A DNA stretch of 64,000 nucleotides from Desulfovibrio sp. JC022 (GTDB taxonomy: Bacteria > Desulfobacterota > Desulfovibrionia > Desulfovibrionales > Desulfovibrionaceae): the NCBI RefSeq assembly GCF_010470665.1, contig NZ_VOPZ01000005.1:124001-188000 (forward strand). The letters are read 5' to 3'. The position numbers and the translations under genes are program-made. Shown here in pieces: positions 1 to 8,952 of the stretch (within the stretch, counting starts at the first letter, position 1; each line of letters opens with the position of its first letter). The notes under the pieces are model-generated. The model had not been told where the DNA came from, searched no databases, and saw nothing but the letters and a program-made list of their open reading frames with translations.

Positions 1-749
1 TGAAGACAAAAGATGAGCTGGGAGACCTTGCACATGAGTTCAACCTTATGGCCCAGACTTTGAAACAATATGAAGAATTGCGAAAAAACTGGATTTCTGA
101 CATTTCGCATGAACTGCGTACACCTGTCACTGTAATCCTCAGCAAAGTCGAAGCCTTACAGGACGGAGTGCGCCAGCCAACACCCGATATACTGAATTCA
201 TTGCATAATGATATAATGAGACTTGGAAAGACAATTAACGAACTGCATCTGATCTCCATGATGGATTCAGAAAGTCTGGCAGTCAAACTGGAACCTGTTG
301 ATATTCTGAAAACCGTAAAGCAATCATTGGATACCTTCCTGATCCGTTTTGAGCATAATCAAATCCAAATCCAAAGAGAATGGTCGGAGAATTGTCATAC
401 AAAAATCAAAGGAGATGCAGAATTGCTGCACCGCGTTTTCGTGAACCTGTTTGAAAACACCCTTAAATATACCGATTCTCCCGGAACTGCGCTTATATCG
501 TGTTCCACCAGCAAAACAAAAGTCATACTTATGTTCGCAGACTCTGCCCCCGGCATTCCGGAAGGCAGCATGGAAGCTATTTTCGACCGACTTTATCGAG
601 TCGATCAATCAAGAAACAGGGCACTGGGCGGCAGTGGGCTTGGCCTCAGTATTTGCCGCCAGATCATAGGCATGCATCACGGAACAATCACAGCTGAAAA
701 TTCCCCGCTTGGCGGGTTGATGATAAAAGTAGAACTGCCCCTCGCGTGA
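1..749 (+). CDS. Sensor histidine kinase, C-terminal part (BaeS-like), cut by left edge
   Basis: The frame is open from base 3, so the true start lies outside the window. The visible part opens in the end of a HAMP linker (ELGDLAHEFNLMAQTL). A HisKA domain follows with H-box DISHELRTPVT, whose His is the expected phosphorylation site. The HATPase domain has an N-box (NLFENTLKYTD), a G1 box (DSAPGIPEG) and a G2 box (GGSGLGLSICRQ). All catalytic boxes are intact. The stop codon falls inside the first codons of the longest reading of the next gene, a BaeR-type regulator, so the two form one operon and a cognate pair. Envelope-stress sensing is inferred only from the partner's similarity to BaeR; the sensor domain is not visible. 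Confidence 0.93.
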   Translation, partial: KTKDELGDLAHEFNLMAQTLKQYEELRKNWISDISHELRTPVTVILSKVEALQDGVRQPTPDILNSLHNDIMRLGKTINELHLISMMDSESLAVKLEPVDILKTVKQSLDTFLIRFEHNQIQIQREWSENCHTKIKGDAELLHRVFVNLFENTLKYTDSPGTALISCSTSKTKVILMFADSAPGIPEGSMEAIFDRLYRVDQSRNRALGGSGLGLSICRQIIGMHHGTITAENSPLGGLMIKVELPLA

Positions 750-778
750 GGAGCATAAACGGACGAGATAACTCTATT

Positions 779-1489
779 ATGACTCAAGAACATTTACTGA
801 TTGTTGAAGATGAACAGGATATTGCCGAAATTCTGCATGACTACCTTGTCCGGGAAGGATATCGGGTTACTGTAAAACATCAGGGCGATGGAGTTGTTGA
901 TTTTGTGAAGAACAACAGACTATCCGTGATCCTGCTCGATATCATGATCCCCGGAATGGATGGGAAAACCATTTGCCGGGAAGTCAGGACTTTTTCCGAC
1001 ATACCGATCCTGATGATAACGGCAAAAGTTGAGGAGATTGACCGACTCATCGGTTTCGAACTGGGAGCGGATGATTATATATGCAAGCCGTTCAGCCCAA
1101 GGGAAATTGTCGCCAGAGTTAAAGCCATTTTGCGCAGAATCCCAGACACATCTTCCAGTGCAGGGTTTGAATCAAAGAAAGAAAAGCACCTGTCCGCCGG
1201 ACCGTTCGAACTTGATAAAGCGTGCCGAGTTGCATCGATCAAGGGCGTGGAACTGCAACTGACTCCCAGTGAATTTGGAATCCTTGCCGTCCTCATGAAA
1301 CGTCCGGGAAGAGTTTTCAGCAGAGAACAATTGATTGAAATCACCCAAGGCTACACTCACGAAGGCTATTCCCGGACCATAGATTTTCACATCAAGAATC
1401 TGCGCAAAAAAATTGCGGAACAATTGCCGAAACAAAAAATAATTCAGGCCTCATACGGTGCCGGCTACAAGCTGGTTCTCCCAAAGTAG
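779..1489 (+). CDS. OmpR-family response regulator, BaeR-like
   Basis: The receiver domain (about residues 3-120) has the acidic pair in IVEDEQD, the phospho-Asp in LLDIMIPGMDG and the Lys in the CKPFSPRE motif. A C-terminal winged helix (about 135-235) ends in SYGAGYKLVL, typical of OmpR/PhoB DNA-binding domains. The stretch FSDIPILMITAKVEEIDRL closely follows BaeR of enterobacteria. I chose the ATG at 779 because the receiver fold begins right after it, with a GGACGAG-like site upstream. A GTG at 746, overlapping the kinase stop, would add 11 residues and is possible. It is likely phosphorylated by the upstream kinase and acts as a transcription factor. The target genes are unknown. Confidence 0.93.
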   Translation: MTQEHLLIVEDEQDIAEILHDYLVREGYRVTVKHQGDGVVDFVKNNRLSVILLDIMIPGMDGKTICREVRTFSDIPILMITAKVEEIDRLIGFELGADDYICKPFSPREIVARVKAILRRIPDTSSSAGFESKKEKHLSAGPFELDKACRVASIKGVELQLTPSEFGILAVLMKRPGRVFSREQLIEITQGYTHEGYSRTIDFHIKNLRKKIAEQLPKQKIIQASYGAGYKLVLPK

Positions 1490-1704
1490 GGACTGAAAAT
1501 TGTACCGCTCATCGACCGCCGCAAAACCATAAGAAAAAGGAAGATTCCATGCCCTGCGATGTTATTTATATTTACTGCGTATCATGCATTAAATCATTAC
1601 ACATTGGCGAAAAACACCCCGGCATTAATTTCAAATCCCACTCATGGACATCATAGCGCACACTTGCTAGTTTAAACGAATAATAATCACCCGGAGAGTA
1701 AACC
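1490..1704. other. Intergenic stretch, no gene recognised
   Basis: About 215 bp between the regulator and the next small gene. I see no convincing coding frame and no strong hairpin with a T-run. The last part holds the ribosome binding site (CCGGAGAG) of the gene at 1705. Confidence 0.5.
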
Positions 1705-1962
1705 ATGACCAGATGTTTCAGAATCTTTTTTATTGTTGTATTGATGGCTTTTTCGTTTGCGGCAGGGACAGTGTTTGACTCCGACAATGAGAGTAAAGCC
1801 GGAGGTTTGGTTTCCAATCAATACTTCTCAATGTATGAACTAGGAGCTCCAAAAGGGCACCAGATCTGCTTTGGCGTCTCATTTAAGAATGGGATTTCAA
1901 AAAAGGACGTTATCATCGATTGGAAAAGCAATACTAATTTCGTTGGATATATAAAGGAATAA
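1705..1962 (+). CDS. Small secreted protein of unknown function
   Basis: An 85-residue protein. The N-terminus is a clear signal peptide: basic start (MTRCFR), hydrophobic core (IFFIVVLMAFSFAAG) and small residues near the likely cleavage point. The mature part of about 60 residues has no motif I recognise. A GGAGAG ribosome binding site lies about 7 bases before the ATG, which supports the start. The gene is monocistronic and convergent with the gene at 1979-2263. Function unknown; probably periplasmic or outer-membrane associated. Confidence 0.65.
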   Translation: MTRCFRIFFIVVLMAFSFAAGTVFDSDNESKAGGLVSNQYFSMYELGAPKGHQICFGVSFKNGISKKDVIIDWKSNTNFVGYIKE

Positions 1963-1978
1963 GACCGCCCTCTCGCGA

Positions 1979-2263
1979 TCATATACTCAAATCTCTTTCA
2001 CTAATATCATAAACACGAATCTTGTTGCTGCGCGGGAATTCCCGTTTCAATAATTTTTTGAGCAATTTTTTCAGACCCTTGAAGTCTTCCTCAAACTGCT
2101 CATTATCAAATCCGTTCTCGACCACGGAAAAAGAATCGACACCTGTACGCATAATTGCCACGGAGCGGTCCCTTTTATATGTGCGCAAGTCCAGTCCCTG
2201 CCCGGCAGGGATTTTTTTGAGCTTGCGCATGATGTTTTCTATTGCTGAAGCCTTATCAATCAT
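1979..2263 (-). CDS. Small conserved-looking hypothetical protein
   Basis: A 94-residue basic protein without a signal peptide or membrane segment. The sequence is well-formed globular protein (VAIMRTGVDSFSVVENGF, then a Lys/Leu-rich helix KGLKKLLKKLLKREFP). No Shine-Dalgarno site is obvious before the ATG, which lowers confidence in the start. It runs towards the secreted-protein gene and ends 16 bp from it. I do not recognise a family. A nucleic-acid or acidic partner is possible from the charge but is not supported further. Confidence 0.5.
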   Translation of the reverse strand: MIDKASAIENIMRKLKKIPAGQGLDLRTYKRDRSVAIMRTGVDSFSVVENGFDNEQFEEDFKGLKKLLKKLLKREFPRSNKIRVYDISERDLSI

Positions 2264-2672
2264 GAATGGAATGATATGTGGTCCGGTTACTGCGTGTCAA
2301 TAATCACAATATCCTTGCTGCTTATTTTTCTATCTCAATCCGCTTTTACAGGTGATAAAGTTACCTCATTTTCACGGGTGTAAACCAGAACTACCCATGC
2401 CCCTCCCGGACATGCTGATCAAATCCCGCAAAGAAGGCAGAGGCAATAAGGGTAGCAAACAGGCTATGCTCCATACCGGAAAACCTGATTCCGTCCCCTG
2501 TTTTTGGCCTGAGACAAGGCGGAGTCAGCATTCTTAAGCAGAGAATGGACTTTGGCTACATCTTCCAATTCCGCGAGCCGATACTTATGGTCACTTTCAA
2601 ATCTATTTCAGGGGTCTGCAACAATGCAAAACACATATATTTTAATAAAGTTAACTCCACTTTAAAAACAAA
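2264..2672. other. Intergenic stretch, no gene recognised
   Basis: About 410 bp. A 61-codon frame on the plus strand (2352-2537) is low-complexity Pro/Lys/Arg-rich, lacks a ribosome binding site and was not accepted. No RNA gene or strong terminator was seen. Confidence 0.45.
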
Positions 2673-4859
2673 TCACGACCTGCCTTTTTGCACGGGCAGG
2701 GTAATGGTAAACCGCGCCCCACGCCCCGGAGCAGAGCTTACGGTAAATGTTCCGCCATGATTCTGGGTAATTATAAAATATGAGACAGAAAGTCCCAACC
2801 CGGTCCCCACTCCCACATCCTTAGTGGTGAAGAAAGGCTCAAAAATCCTTTTACGCACTTCGGTTCTCATACCGGGACCGTTATCCTCAATCTCAATAAC
2901 GACCGCCTCACCCTTACTGCGTGTGCGGATATAAATATGAGGATTTCCGTTAGGAATACCGTGCTCACTCATAGCCTGCGCTGCATTCTTGAACAGATTA
3001 AAAAAAACCTGCTCAATCTCTGTGGGCGAACATATTATTTTAGGCACATCTGCTGAAAACTCACGCACAATATTGATGTGCATGAAATCATATTTACGTT
3101 TCAGATCGTAATCCTTGGCAGACAATTCAAGCGAATCTTCAATTAAATCATGAATATTGACAGTTGTTACCACATCCTTTCCGGGCTTGCTGAATTCCAG
3201 CATATTGGAAACGATTCTGGCAGCACGCATTCCGGAATTCCTGATACCCTCAATTATGCCGCTGACCTTGCGGGACTCGAGATATTTCTGCATGGCTTCA
3301 AGCGAGCATCCCGCCTCATCAGCGGCAGTGACATTGGCTTTTATTTCCGGGGAAAACTTACGCTCAAGATTCTGAGCACCCTGCATAATCCCGCCAAGAG
3401 GATTGTTAATCTCATGGGCCATCCCTGCGGCAAGACCGCCAACAGACATCATTTTCTCAGTCTCGACCATAATCTCTTCCATACGCACCCGGGAAGTTAC
3501 ATCGTCAATCCTGACCACTACGCCCTTGATCTCAAAACCGCGCAAAGGAAAAGCAGTGACATCAAATATCTCTACTGAATTATCCCTGACATTTGTCCGC
3601 TCAAGAATTTTTGGAACTCTAAACTCTCTTGCTTCTGCAATTACATTCACAATATCCTTACGCCCGGAAAAAAAGACTTCCACATTTTCAGGTTCTATTT
3701 CTGTTGAGTCCAGATTGAAAAGTTCCAAAGCGCGGTTATTGCACTGGCAGACATCCATATCCTCGTTCACCCAGATAAGGGCGGAAGGCATGGAATCAAT
3801 AACACTCTGAAAATATCTTTTAGAAACCCTAAGCTCATGTTCACGCTCGCGAACCTGCTCAGCCATGGAGTCAAACACCCTGCCCAGCTCAGCAAGTTCT
3901 GCAAACTCACTTTCCTGTGAGCCGGAAGTAGGATACTTGCCCTCAGCCACAGCTGATAATTTCCTGACATAACCGACCAGAGGGGTTACCACTCCTTCCC
4001 GAAATTCTTTTTTTAACGCGAACAACAAAATCAAGAAAAAAAACACCACCAACAGACTGACCAACAATCCGAGTGCCATGGCAGGTTGAAAAAGAGAATA
4101 GGCCGAACACCCGACCAGAAGTTTCCAGCCGATTCCAGGCATATTTACTACCCGCCCGAAACAAAGTCTTCCTTCAGACCGATAAAATTTTCCTTCTCCA
4201 GGTTTCAGGCTTTTATTAAAAATACCCAGAGCCCCTACGTTTGCCTGTATATTCACCAGTTCCCGGTCAGGATGAACTATCAGATTACCATATGAATCAG
4301 TGAGGATTATGATTCTATTGGATGACAGAAACCCATAAATAAATTTTTGCAGGGCAGCGAGGCTTAGTTCAGCCACCAGTCTCCCCTCGCCCTGAACAGG
4401 TATACTGATATATACAACAAGCTTACCTGAATGAGCCGAGATTATAGGGGAGGTTAACACCCGTTTAAGCTTATCCTCATCGCTGAAGCGGATAGGAAAA
4501 TCCACCCCTTTGATCCCCCGGGGAGCGACAGCAATAATATTTTCATTTTTATCCAGAAGCAAAAGACGCTCAAACTGTCCAAAACGATCATGAAGTCCTT
4601 CAAAGTAGGTTCGAAGACTCTCAACCTTACCGTCTCCACTCATTATGGCGACAGAACGCAGAACATCCTCCGCACCGTCAATATAAAACTCAACATTTCG
4701 GGACAGGGACCTTGAAAGCTGTACAATTTCCCGCTCCATTGTATAAATCTGGCTCAAGCCCACAATAGAGACCAGAACGACGGTCATAATTAACCCCGGT
4801 ACAAGGATCCATTGGACCAACTTGCCCTGAAAAATCTCAACAACCGAAGCCCTGCTCAT
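2673..4859 (-). CDS. Membrane sensor histidine kinase (Cache-like sensor, HAMP, PAS, HisKA, HATPase)
   Basis: 728 residues. A membrane segment lies at about 16-38 and a second at about 263-288, with a roughly 220-residue periplasmic region between them that reads like a Cache sensor (LLLDKNENIIAVAPRG; LTDSYGNLIVHPDRELV). A HAMP-type linker and a PAS domain (SVIDSMPSALIWVNED) follow. The H-box is GGLAAGMAHEINNPLGG, and the ATP-binding domain has N-box FFNLFKNAAQAM, G1 DNGPGMRT and G2 GTGLGLSVSYFI. The start overlaps the stop of the upstream binding-protein gene by 4 bp (ATGA), so the two are translationally coupled. The C-terminal half closely resembles the kinase at 8953-10845. No response regulator lies next to it. 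Confidence 0.95.
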   Translation of the reverse strand: MSRASVVEIFQGKLVQWILVPGLIMTVVLVSIVGLSQIYTMEREIVQLSRSLSRNVEFYIDGAEDVLRSVAIMSGDGKVESLRTYFEGLHDRFGQFERLLLLDKNENIIAVAPRGIKGVDFPIRFSDEDKLKRVLTSPIISAHSGKLVVYISIPVQGEGRLVAELSLAALQKFIYGFLSSNRIIILTDSYGNLIVHPDRELVNIQANVGALGIFNKSLKPGEGKFYRSEGRLCFGRVVNMPGIGWKLLVGCSAYSLFQPAMALGLLVSLLVVFFFLILLFALKKEFREGVVTPLVGYVRKLSAVAEGKYPTSGSQESEFAELAELGRVFDSMAEQVREREHELRVSKRYFQSVIDSMPSALIWVNEDMDVCQCNNRALELFNLDSTEIEPENVEVFFSGRKDIVNVIAEAREFRVPKILERTNVRDNSVEIFDVTAFPLRGFEIKGVVVRIDDVTSRVRMEEIMVETEKMMSVGGLAAGMAHEINNPLGGIMQGAQNLERKFSPEIKANVTAADEAGCSLEAMQKYLESRKVSGIIEGIRNSGMRAARIVSNMLEFSKPGKDVVTTVNIHDLIEDSLELSAKDYDLKRKYDFMHINIVREFSADVPKIICSPTEIEQVFFNLFKNAAQAMSEHGIPNGNPHIYIRTRSKGEAVVIEIEDNGPGMRTEVRKRIFEPFFTTKDVGVGTGLGLSVSYFIITQNHGGTFTVSSAPGRGARFTITLPVQKGRS

Positions 4860-6004
4860 CTTTCTCCCTTTGAAACAGTTACAAAATTACCGTCTTTGAC
4901 TGTCACAATATGCCCATTGCGGACCACATCACCGAATTCATCAATTTCAAACGGCCCTATCAACCCCTCTTCAAAAGCAATGCCTGGAATAATTTGCGCC
5001 AATCCTTCAGTGCTCCCGCCATTCCTTTTCACCGCTTCCTCAAAAACCAGTACTGCCTGATAGCCGAAGGCGGCTGCAAAATTGGGAGGCCATCCGAAAC
5101 GCTTAATAAACCTGTTTTTGAAATCAACATACCCTTCCTCTGGATCATCTTCGGCAAAATGAACCACAAAAATTATCCCTTCCACGCTCTTGCCGCCCGT
5201 CTGAATCAATTCCTTGGTATATCCCCACATGCTGCTCATTATTGCCCAATCAGCTTTGTTTAAAGCGCAGAACTGAGCAAAGCCGGCCAGATCACGCGCA
5301 GCAGTGACCACGATCACGGCATCAGGCTTCATTCCCTTTAATTCATCTACTATTTTCTGCCAATCCAGAGAACCTTCCCGCCTTCCGATACTGACTTCAC
5401 CAACGAGCTTTCCGCCTTTCTGCACAAATGTTTCAGTAAAAAAACTTTTATAAGATTCAGCAAAAGCCTTGTTGGACATATCCCATACAACTGCGAGCCT
5501 TCTTCTGCCTAGCTTATCCACTGAATATTCTGCAAGTCTCTTTGACAAATCAGTAAGAGTCGGGATCACCCTGAAAAAATTATCCTTTCTCCCCTGCAAC
5601 AAAGGTGTCGATGTGGTGGGAGCAATATACACAATCCCGCTATCTTTCATCTCCCGCACAGCGACAATGGATTGCGAGCTGGTCATATGGCCGATAATAG
5701 CGGAAACACCTTCGGCAACGAGTTCTTTATCAGCCTTAACAGCTCCTTCCGGGGTGTTATGGTCATCACGTACCAAAAATTCAATCCTGCGACCATCAAT
5801 ACCGCCAGCCGCATTAATTTCCTCAACAGCCAACAAGGCCCCGTTACGGCCCTGCACGCCGAGATCGGAATACTTTCCTTTAAGGGTCCCGGAAAAACCT
5901 AAACGGACAGGCTCCTCAGAACAGGCACCCAAAGGCAGGCAAACAAGTAACAGCAACAACATCAAGACGCCCTTTTTAGCGGACGGGAAACACATTTCCG
6001 ACAT
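4856..6004 (-). CDS. Periplasmic binding lipoprotein, LivJ/type I family, probable sensor subunit
   Basis: 382 residues. The signal peptide ends in a lipobox (LPLGAC, Cys about residue 28), so the protein is probably a lipid-anchored periplasmic protein. The rest is a complete type I substrate-binding fold of the Leu/Ile/Val or amide family: VRLGFSGTLKGKYSDLG, AVEEINAAGGIDGRRIEF, then IIGHMTSSQSIVAV and APTTSTPLL. No permease or ATPase gene is near. Instead the gene overlaps a membrane histidine kinase by 4 bp, so I infer that it presents a ligand to that kinase rather than feeding a transporter. The ligand cannot be read from the sequence; an amino acid or small amide is the family default. 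Confidence 0.92.
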   Translation of the reverse strand: MSEMCFPSAKKGVLMLLLLLVCLPLGACSEEPVRLGFSGTLKGKYSDLGVQGRNGALLAVEEINAAGGIDGRRIEFLVRDDHNTPEGAVKADKELVAEGVSAIIGHMTSSQSIVAVREMKDSGIVYIAPTTSTPLLQGRKDNFFRVIPTLTDLSKRLAEYSVDKLGRRRLAVVWDMSNKAFAESYKSFFTETFVQKGGKLVGEVSIGRREGSLDWQKIVDELKGMKPDAVIVVTAARDLAGFAQFCALNKADWAIMSSMWGYTKELIQTGGKSVEGIIFVVHFAEDDPEEGYVDFKNRFIKRFGWPPNFAAAFGYQAVLVFEEAVKRNGGSTEGLAQIIPGIAFEEGLIGPFEIDEFGDVVRNGHIVTVKDGNFVTVSKGER

Positions 6005-6087
6005 TCACTCCTCCTGCATTAAAGCCATTAGACCTTACCCGCAGTATAACCTCAAACCGCAATGAACGCCAAGAATGATTAACGAAA

Positions 6088-6121
6088 AAAGCCTGCCCCC
6101 TGAAAAACAGAAACAGGCTTT
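6088..6121 (-). terminator. Rho-independent terminator of the gene at 6158-7012
   Basis: The inverted repeat AAAGCCTG/CAGGCTTT is followed on the minus strand by a run of T. It lies about 37 bp past the stop codon of the minus-strand gene. Confidence 0.8.
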
Positions 6122-6157
6122 GGTAAAAACTATCATTTAAATACCTTACATCACAAT

Positions 6158-7012
6158 CTATCTTACACTCTCAACAGAAAGAGGTTTCACAAAATACTCG
6201 CCCAGATCTTCTGTATTTACCATCTTTTCAATAATAATATTTGAGCCGCCAAGCACTATAAATTCCGAAAGCCCCACATGGTTATTATTGAATTTGTCGT
6301 CAGCCCAATCATAAGTGTAGCCTAGCTGGGTCCAAGGGTAGGGAGTATCATCGGAATAGATGGTTGCGTTAAGATTTTCAAACCATTGCTTATAGTTGTA
6401 AACAACATCCGGATTCGCGGCGTCCACATAGCTATGAATTTTCATGCTTGGGTCAAAACTCTGAAATGGACTCCTTTTCCAAGGATAGTCCAGCTGCGCT
6501 TCATGATCAGAAGGGTCTGAATCCGGGCTGGGCCGGAAAAGATCAGCAGGCCTTACCCAGAACTCAATCAGCACAGTCATGCGGTCGCTTGCAGGAAGTC
6601 CCAGCAATTGCTTAATACGCAAAACCAATCCGTCATGACTGGACGGCCAGAATCCGCGCTGCAAAAAGAAATCTTTTAATTCCGGAACAGCCGTAACCCA
6701 CAAGTTGTCAGTTTTTGCCAACGAATACTCTTTGCCAACCTGCCATCCCTTGCCTTGCAGATACTTACCAGCCCAAGTGCAGACCAGCACATGCTGCTTC
6801 CCGGAAATTATTTTCCACGATAAAATTTTCGGATTATTCCTTTCCTGCGGTGAAGAGATACCCAGCAACTTACGCGAAATCTCACCATGCTCCACCATCC
6901 GGGCATCGTTCACAGCCTTCAGGTATATTTCATCAAGATTTGACGCCTGTGCGACACCTGCCAGCAGCAAGCCAAAAACCGCAAACTTTAAATAAAGCAG
7001 ACCTAAACGCAT
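6158..7012 (-). CDS. Secreted protein of unknown function
   Basis: 284 residues. A signal peptide (LLYLKFAVFGLLLAGVAQA) is followed by a soluble domain rich in Trp and Tyr. No known family motif, haem site or metal ligand cluster was recognised. The start is the ATG at 7012: a strong GGAGG lies 5 bases before it, inside the longer reading that would begin at a TTG at 7024. The gene is monocistronic with its own terminator. Expected location is the periplasm or outside the cell. The neighbours (a sensor system on one side, a divergent DUF389 gene on the other) give no functional hint. Confidence 0.8.
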   Translation of the reverse strand: MRLGLLYLKFAVFGLLLAGVAQASNLDEIYLKAVNDARMVEHGEISRKLLGISSPQERNNPKILSWKIISGKQHVLVCTWAGKYLQGKGWQVGKEYSLAKTDNLWVTAVPELKDFFLQRGFWPSSHDGLVLRIKQLLGLPASDRMTVLIEFWVRPADLFRPSPDSDPSDHEAQLDYPWKRSPFQSFDPSMKIHSYVDAANPDVVYNYKQWFENLNATIYSDDTPYPWTQLGYTYDWADDKFNNNHVGLSEFIVLGGSNIIIEKMVNTEDLGEYFVKPLSVESVR

Positions 7013-7149
7013 ATCATCCTCCAATATTAAACAACTTCATAACATCAACTTTCATAGAGCAATAAATTTTAAACCCGGTTGACCCATCTTCATCTTAGTC
7101 GTATTTTCCATATTATATCCAATATTCAAAAGGGACAACCGGAGGACGC

Positions 7150-8820
7150 ATGGGGTTGATATTCAGACGGAAAAACAAAGTAAAAACACCCTTGCTATTT
7201 GTCAGCGATGTACGCCGTGAATTTCTGATCACGGAAATCACCCGCAATTCAATCCCACGCGGAATGTATTACCTGCTCATGGGCGTGGCTGTTTTTATCG
7301 CCTCCATCGGCCTCACTGCGGACAGCCCTGCCGTGGTTATCGGGGCCATGCTTGTTTCACCGTTGATGACCCCTATTTTCGGGCTTTCCCTTGGATTAGT
7401 GCGTGGGGAAGTTGATTTGATCCGGGACTCCATCCTTTCGGTAGCAGCCGGAATTTTCATCGGAATACTCGGCGGCATGCTTATCGGCAGCCTGCCCATT
7501 TTTTTTGAACTCACCCATGAAATAATTTCCCGTACCAAGCCCAACCTGCTGGACCTAGGCGTAGCAGCCTTTGCCGGAATCGCCGGAACAGTGGCCCTTA
7601 TTGATGAACGGGTCAGCCCGGTAATGCCGGGGATTGCCATTGCCACGGCTCTTGTCCCCCCCCTTTGCGCCAGTGGACTCTGTATCGCCTTGGGGCAATA
7701 TACTGACGGTTGGGGAGCCTTTCTGCTCTTTTTTGCCAACTTTCTGGTCATCCTCTCCGTTGCCAGCGCACTGTTCGTTATCACCGGTTTTATCCCTCAC
7801 TCCGAAGATGAACCCTTGCCGCGACTGATAAAACATTTCTCCATCAGTACTGTAGGCCTGATAATTGTAGCAGCTCTTTTGACCAAATCCCTCGTGGAAG
7901 TGGCTCTTTCACGCCAGATAGATAACAGCCTGCGCACGGTGGCAAGCCAAGCCATTACATCCATTCCAAACACCACCATTGAAAAAATCAGCCATGAAAT
8001 TAACGAAGGAACAGTAAACGGCTTTGTTACCCTGAAAGGACCTTTTTCCCTTAAGGCCAATGCTATACAAAAAATGGAAAAAACCGCAGCCCAAACCCTG
8101 CACAAACCGGTAAAAATCATCGTCCGCACCAGCATAACCCAAAGCATTTCATCATCACCGCAATCAACTAGCGAACTGCTTAACGCCCATGCTAAAAAAC
8201 AACACATCAAGCTGGAAAAAAGTGCTCTTATCCTTGAACAGGCGGAACTTCTGCTGCGCAGTGTAATGTCAGAATACCCGTGGTATACCCTTTCTGGAAT
8301 AAACTACACTAAGCTTAAGAGCGGACCGGGCCTGATCATCGAGATCAGCGGTCCCGAACGCCCCATGCCGGAATCAGTAGAAAAGCTTGAAGGCATGTTG
8401 CGCAAAAATACGGAAGTGGACAACCTGTCCCTGATCATTCGTTACTATAAAAGTTACGATATAACCCGTAATGGAAGAAATCTTTTCGGCATACATTATT
8501 CAGGAACAGAATCTCCGCAGGCCAAAAAAATTGAAAAGGAAACAGCAAAATTGATCGGCGGGATCAGAAATATATTCCCCATCCATGTTGAAGCCCAACA
8601 GATAAAAAAGAGCTGGAAGATCATGGCTGACGTAACCGGAGCAAGGCTTGTACAGAGCAAGGAAATCAAAAAAATAGAGAAAAAACTCGCCGCTAAGTTC
8701 TCAGCCCCGGTCAAGCTTTACGTATATTCAAAAACAGAAGGCATTGTTGAAGGAGAAGGCATTAAACCCCTAGAATTCTTCAGTACTACGCAGCAGATAA
8801 AACGGCTGGATGTAAAATAA
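7150..8820 (+). CDS. DUF389 family multi-spanning membrane protein
   Basis: 556 residues. The N-terminal half (about 20-260) is the DUF389 membrane region, with GMYYLLMGVAVFIASIGL, the conserved SPAVVIGAMLVSPLMTPIFG motif and several further helices. The C-terminal half (about 270-545) is soluble, with weakly repeated alpha/beta segments that resemble BON-like periplasmic modules (SHEINEGTVNGFVTLKG). A CCGGAGG ribosome binding site lies 5 bases before the ATG. The biochemical role of the family is not established to my knowledge. The gene is followed after 132 bp by a sensor kinase on the same strand, so co-transcription is possible. Confidence 0.9.
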   Translation: MGLIFRRKNKVKTPLLFVSDVRREFLITEITRNSIPRGMYYLLMGVAVFIASIGLTADSPAVVIGAMLVSPLMTPIFGLSLGLVRGEVDLIRDSILSVAAGIFIGILGGMLIGSLPIFFELTHEIISRTKPNLLDLGVAAFAGIAGTVALIDERVSPVMPGIAIATALVPPLCASGLCIALGQYTDGWGAFLLFFANFLVILSVASALFVITGFIPHSEDEPLPRLIKHFSISTVGLIIVAALLTKSLVEVALSRQIDNSLRTVASQAITSIPNTTIEKISHEINEGTVNGFVTLKGPFSLKANAIQKMEKTAAQTLHKPVKIIVRTSITQSISSSPQSTSELLNAHAKKQHIKLEKSALILEQAELLLRSVMSEYPWYTLSGINYTKLKSGPGLIIEISGPERPMPESVEKLEGMLRKNTEVDNLSLIIRYYKSYDITRNGRNLFGIHYSGTESPQAKKIEKETAKLIGGIRNIFPIHVEAQQIKKSWKIMADVTGARLVQSKEIKKIEKKLAAKFSAPVKLYVYSKTEGIVEGEGIKPLEFFSTTQQIKRLDVK

Positions 8821-8952
8821 AACATCTATCACAACCTACTGCAATCAGGATGAAACAACACCTTTGGAATATATTTAAATAATCTGGCTGCCTTCCACTC
8901 TATTTGCTATGGTGATTCATAATTAATAAACATATAGCAGTGGAAAAAACGT

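Noticed and set aside
2352-2537. A 61-codon plus-strand frame
   Set aside because: No ribosome binding site, low-complexity composition, no similarity to known proteins.
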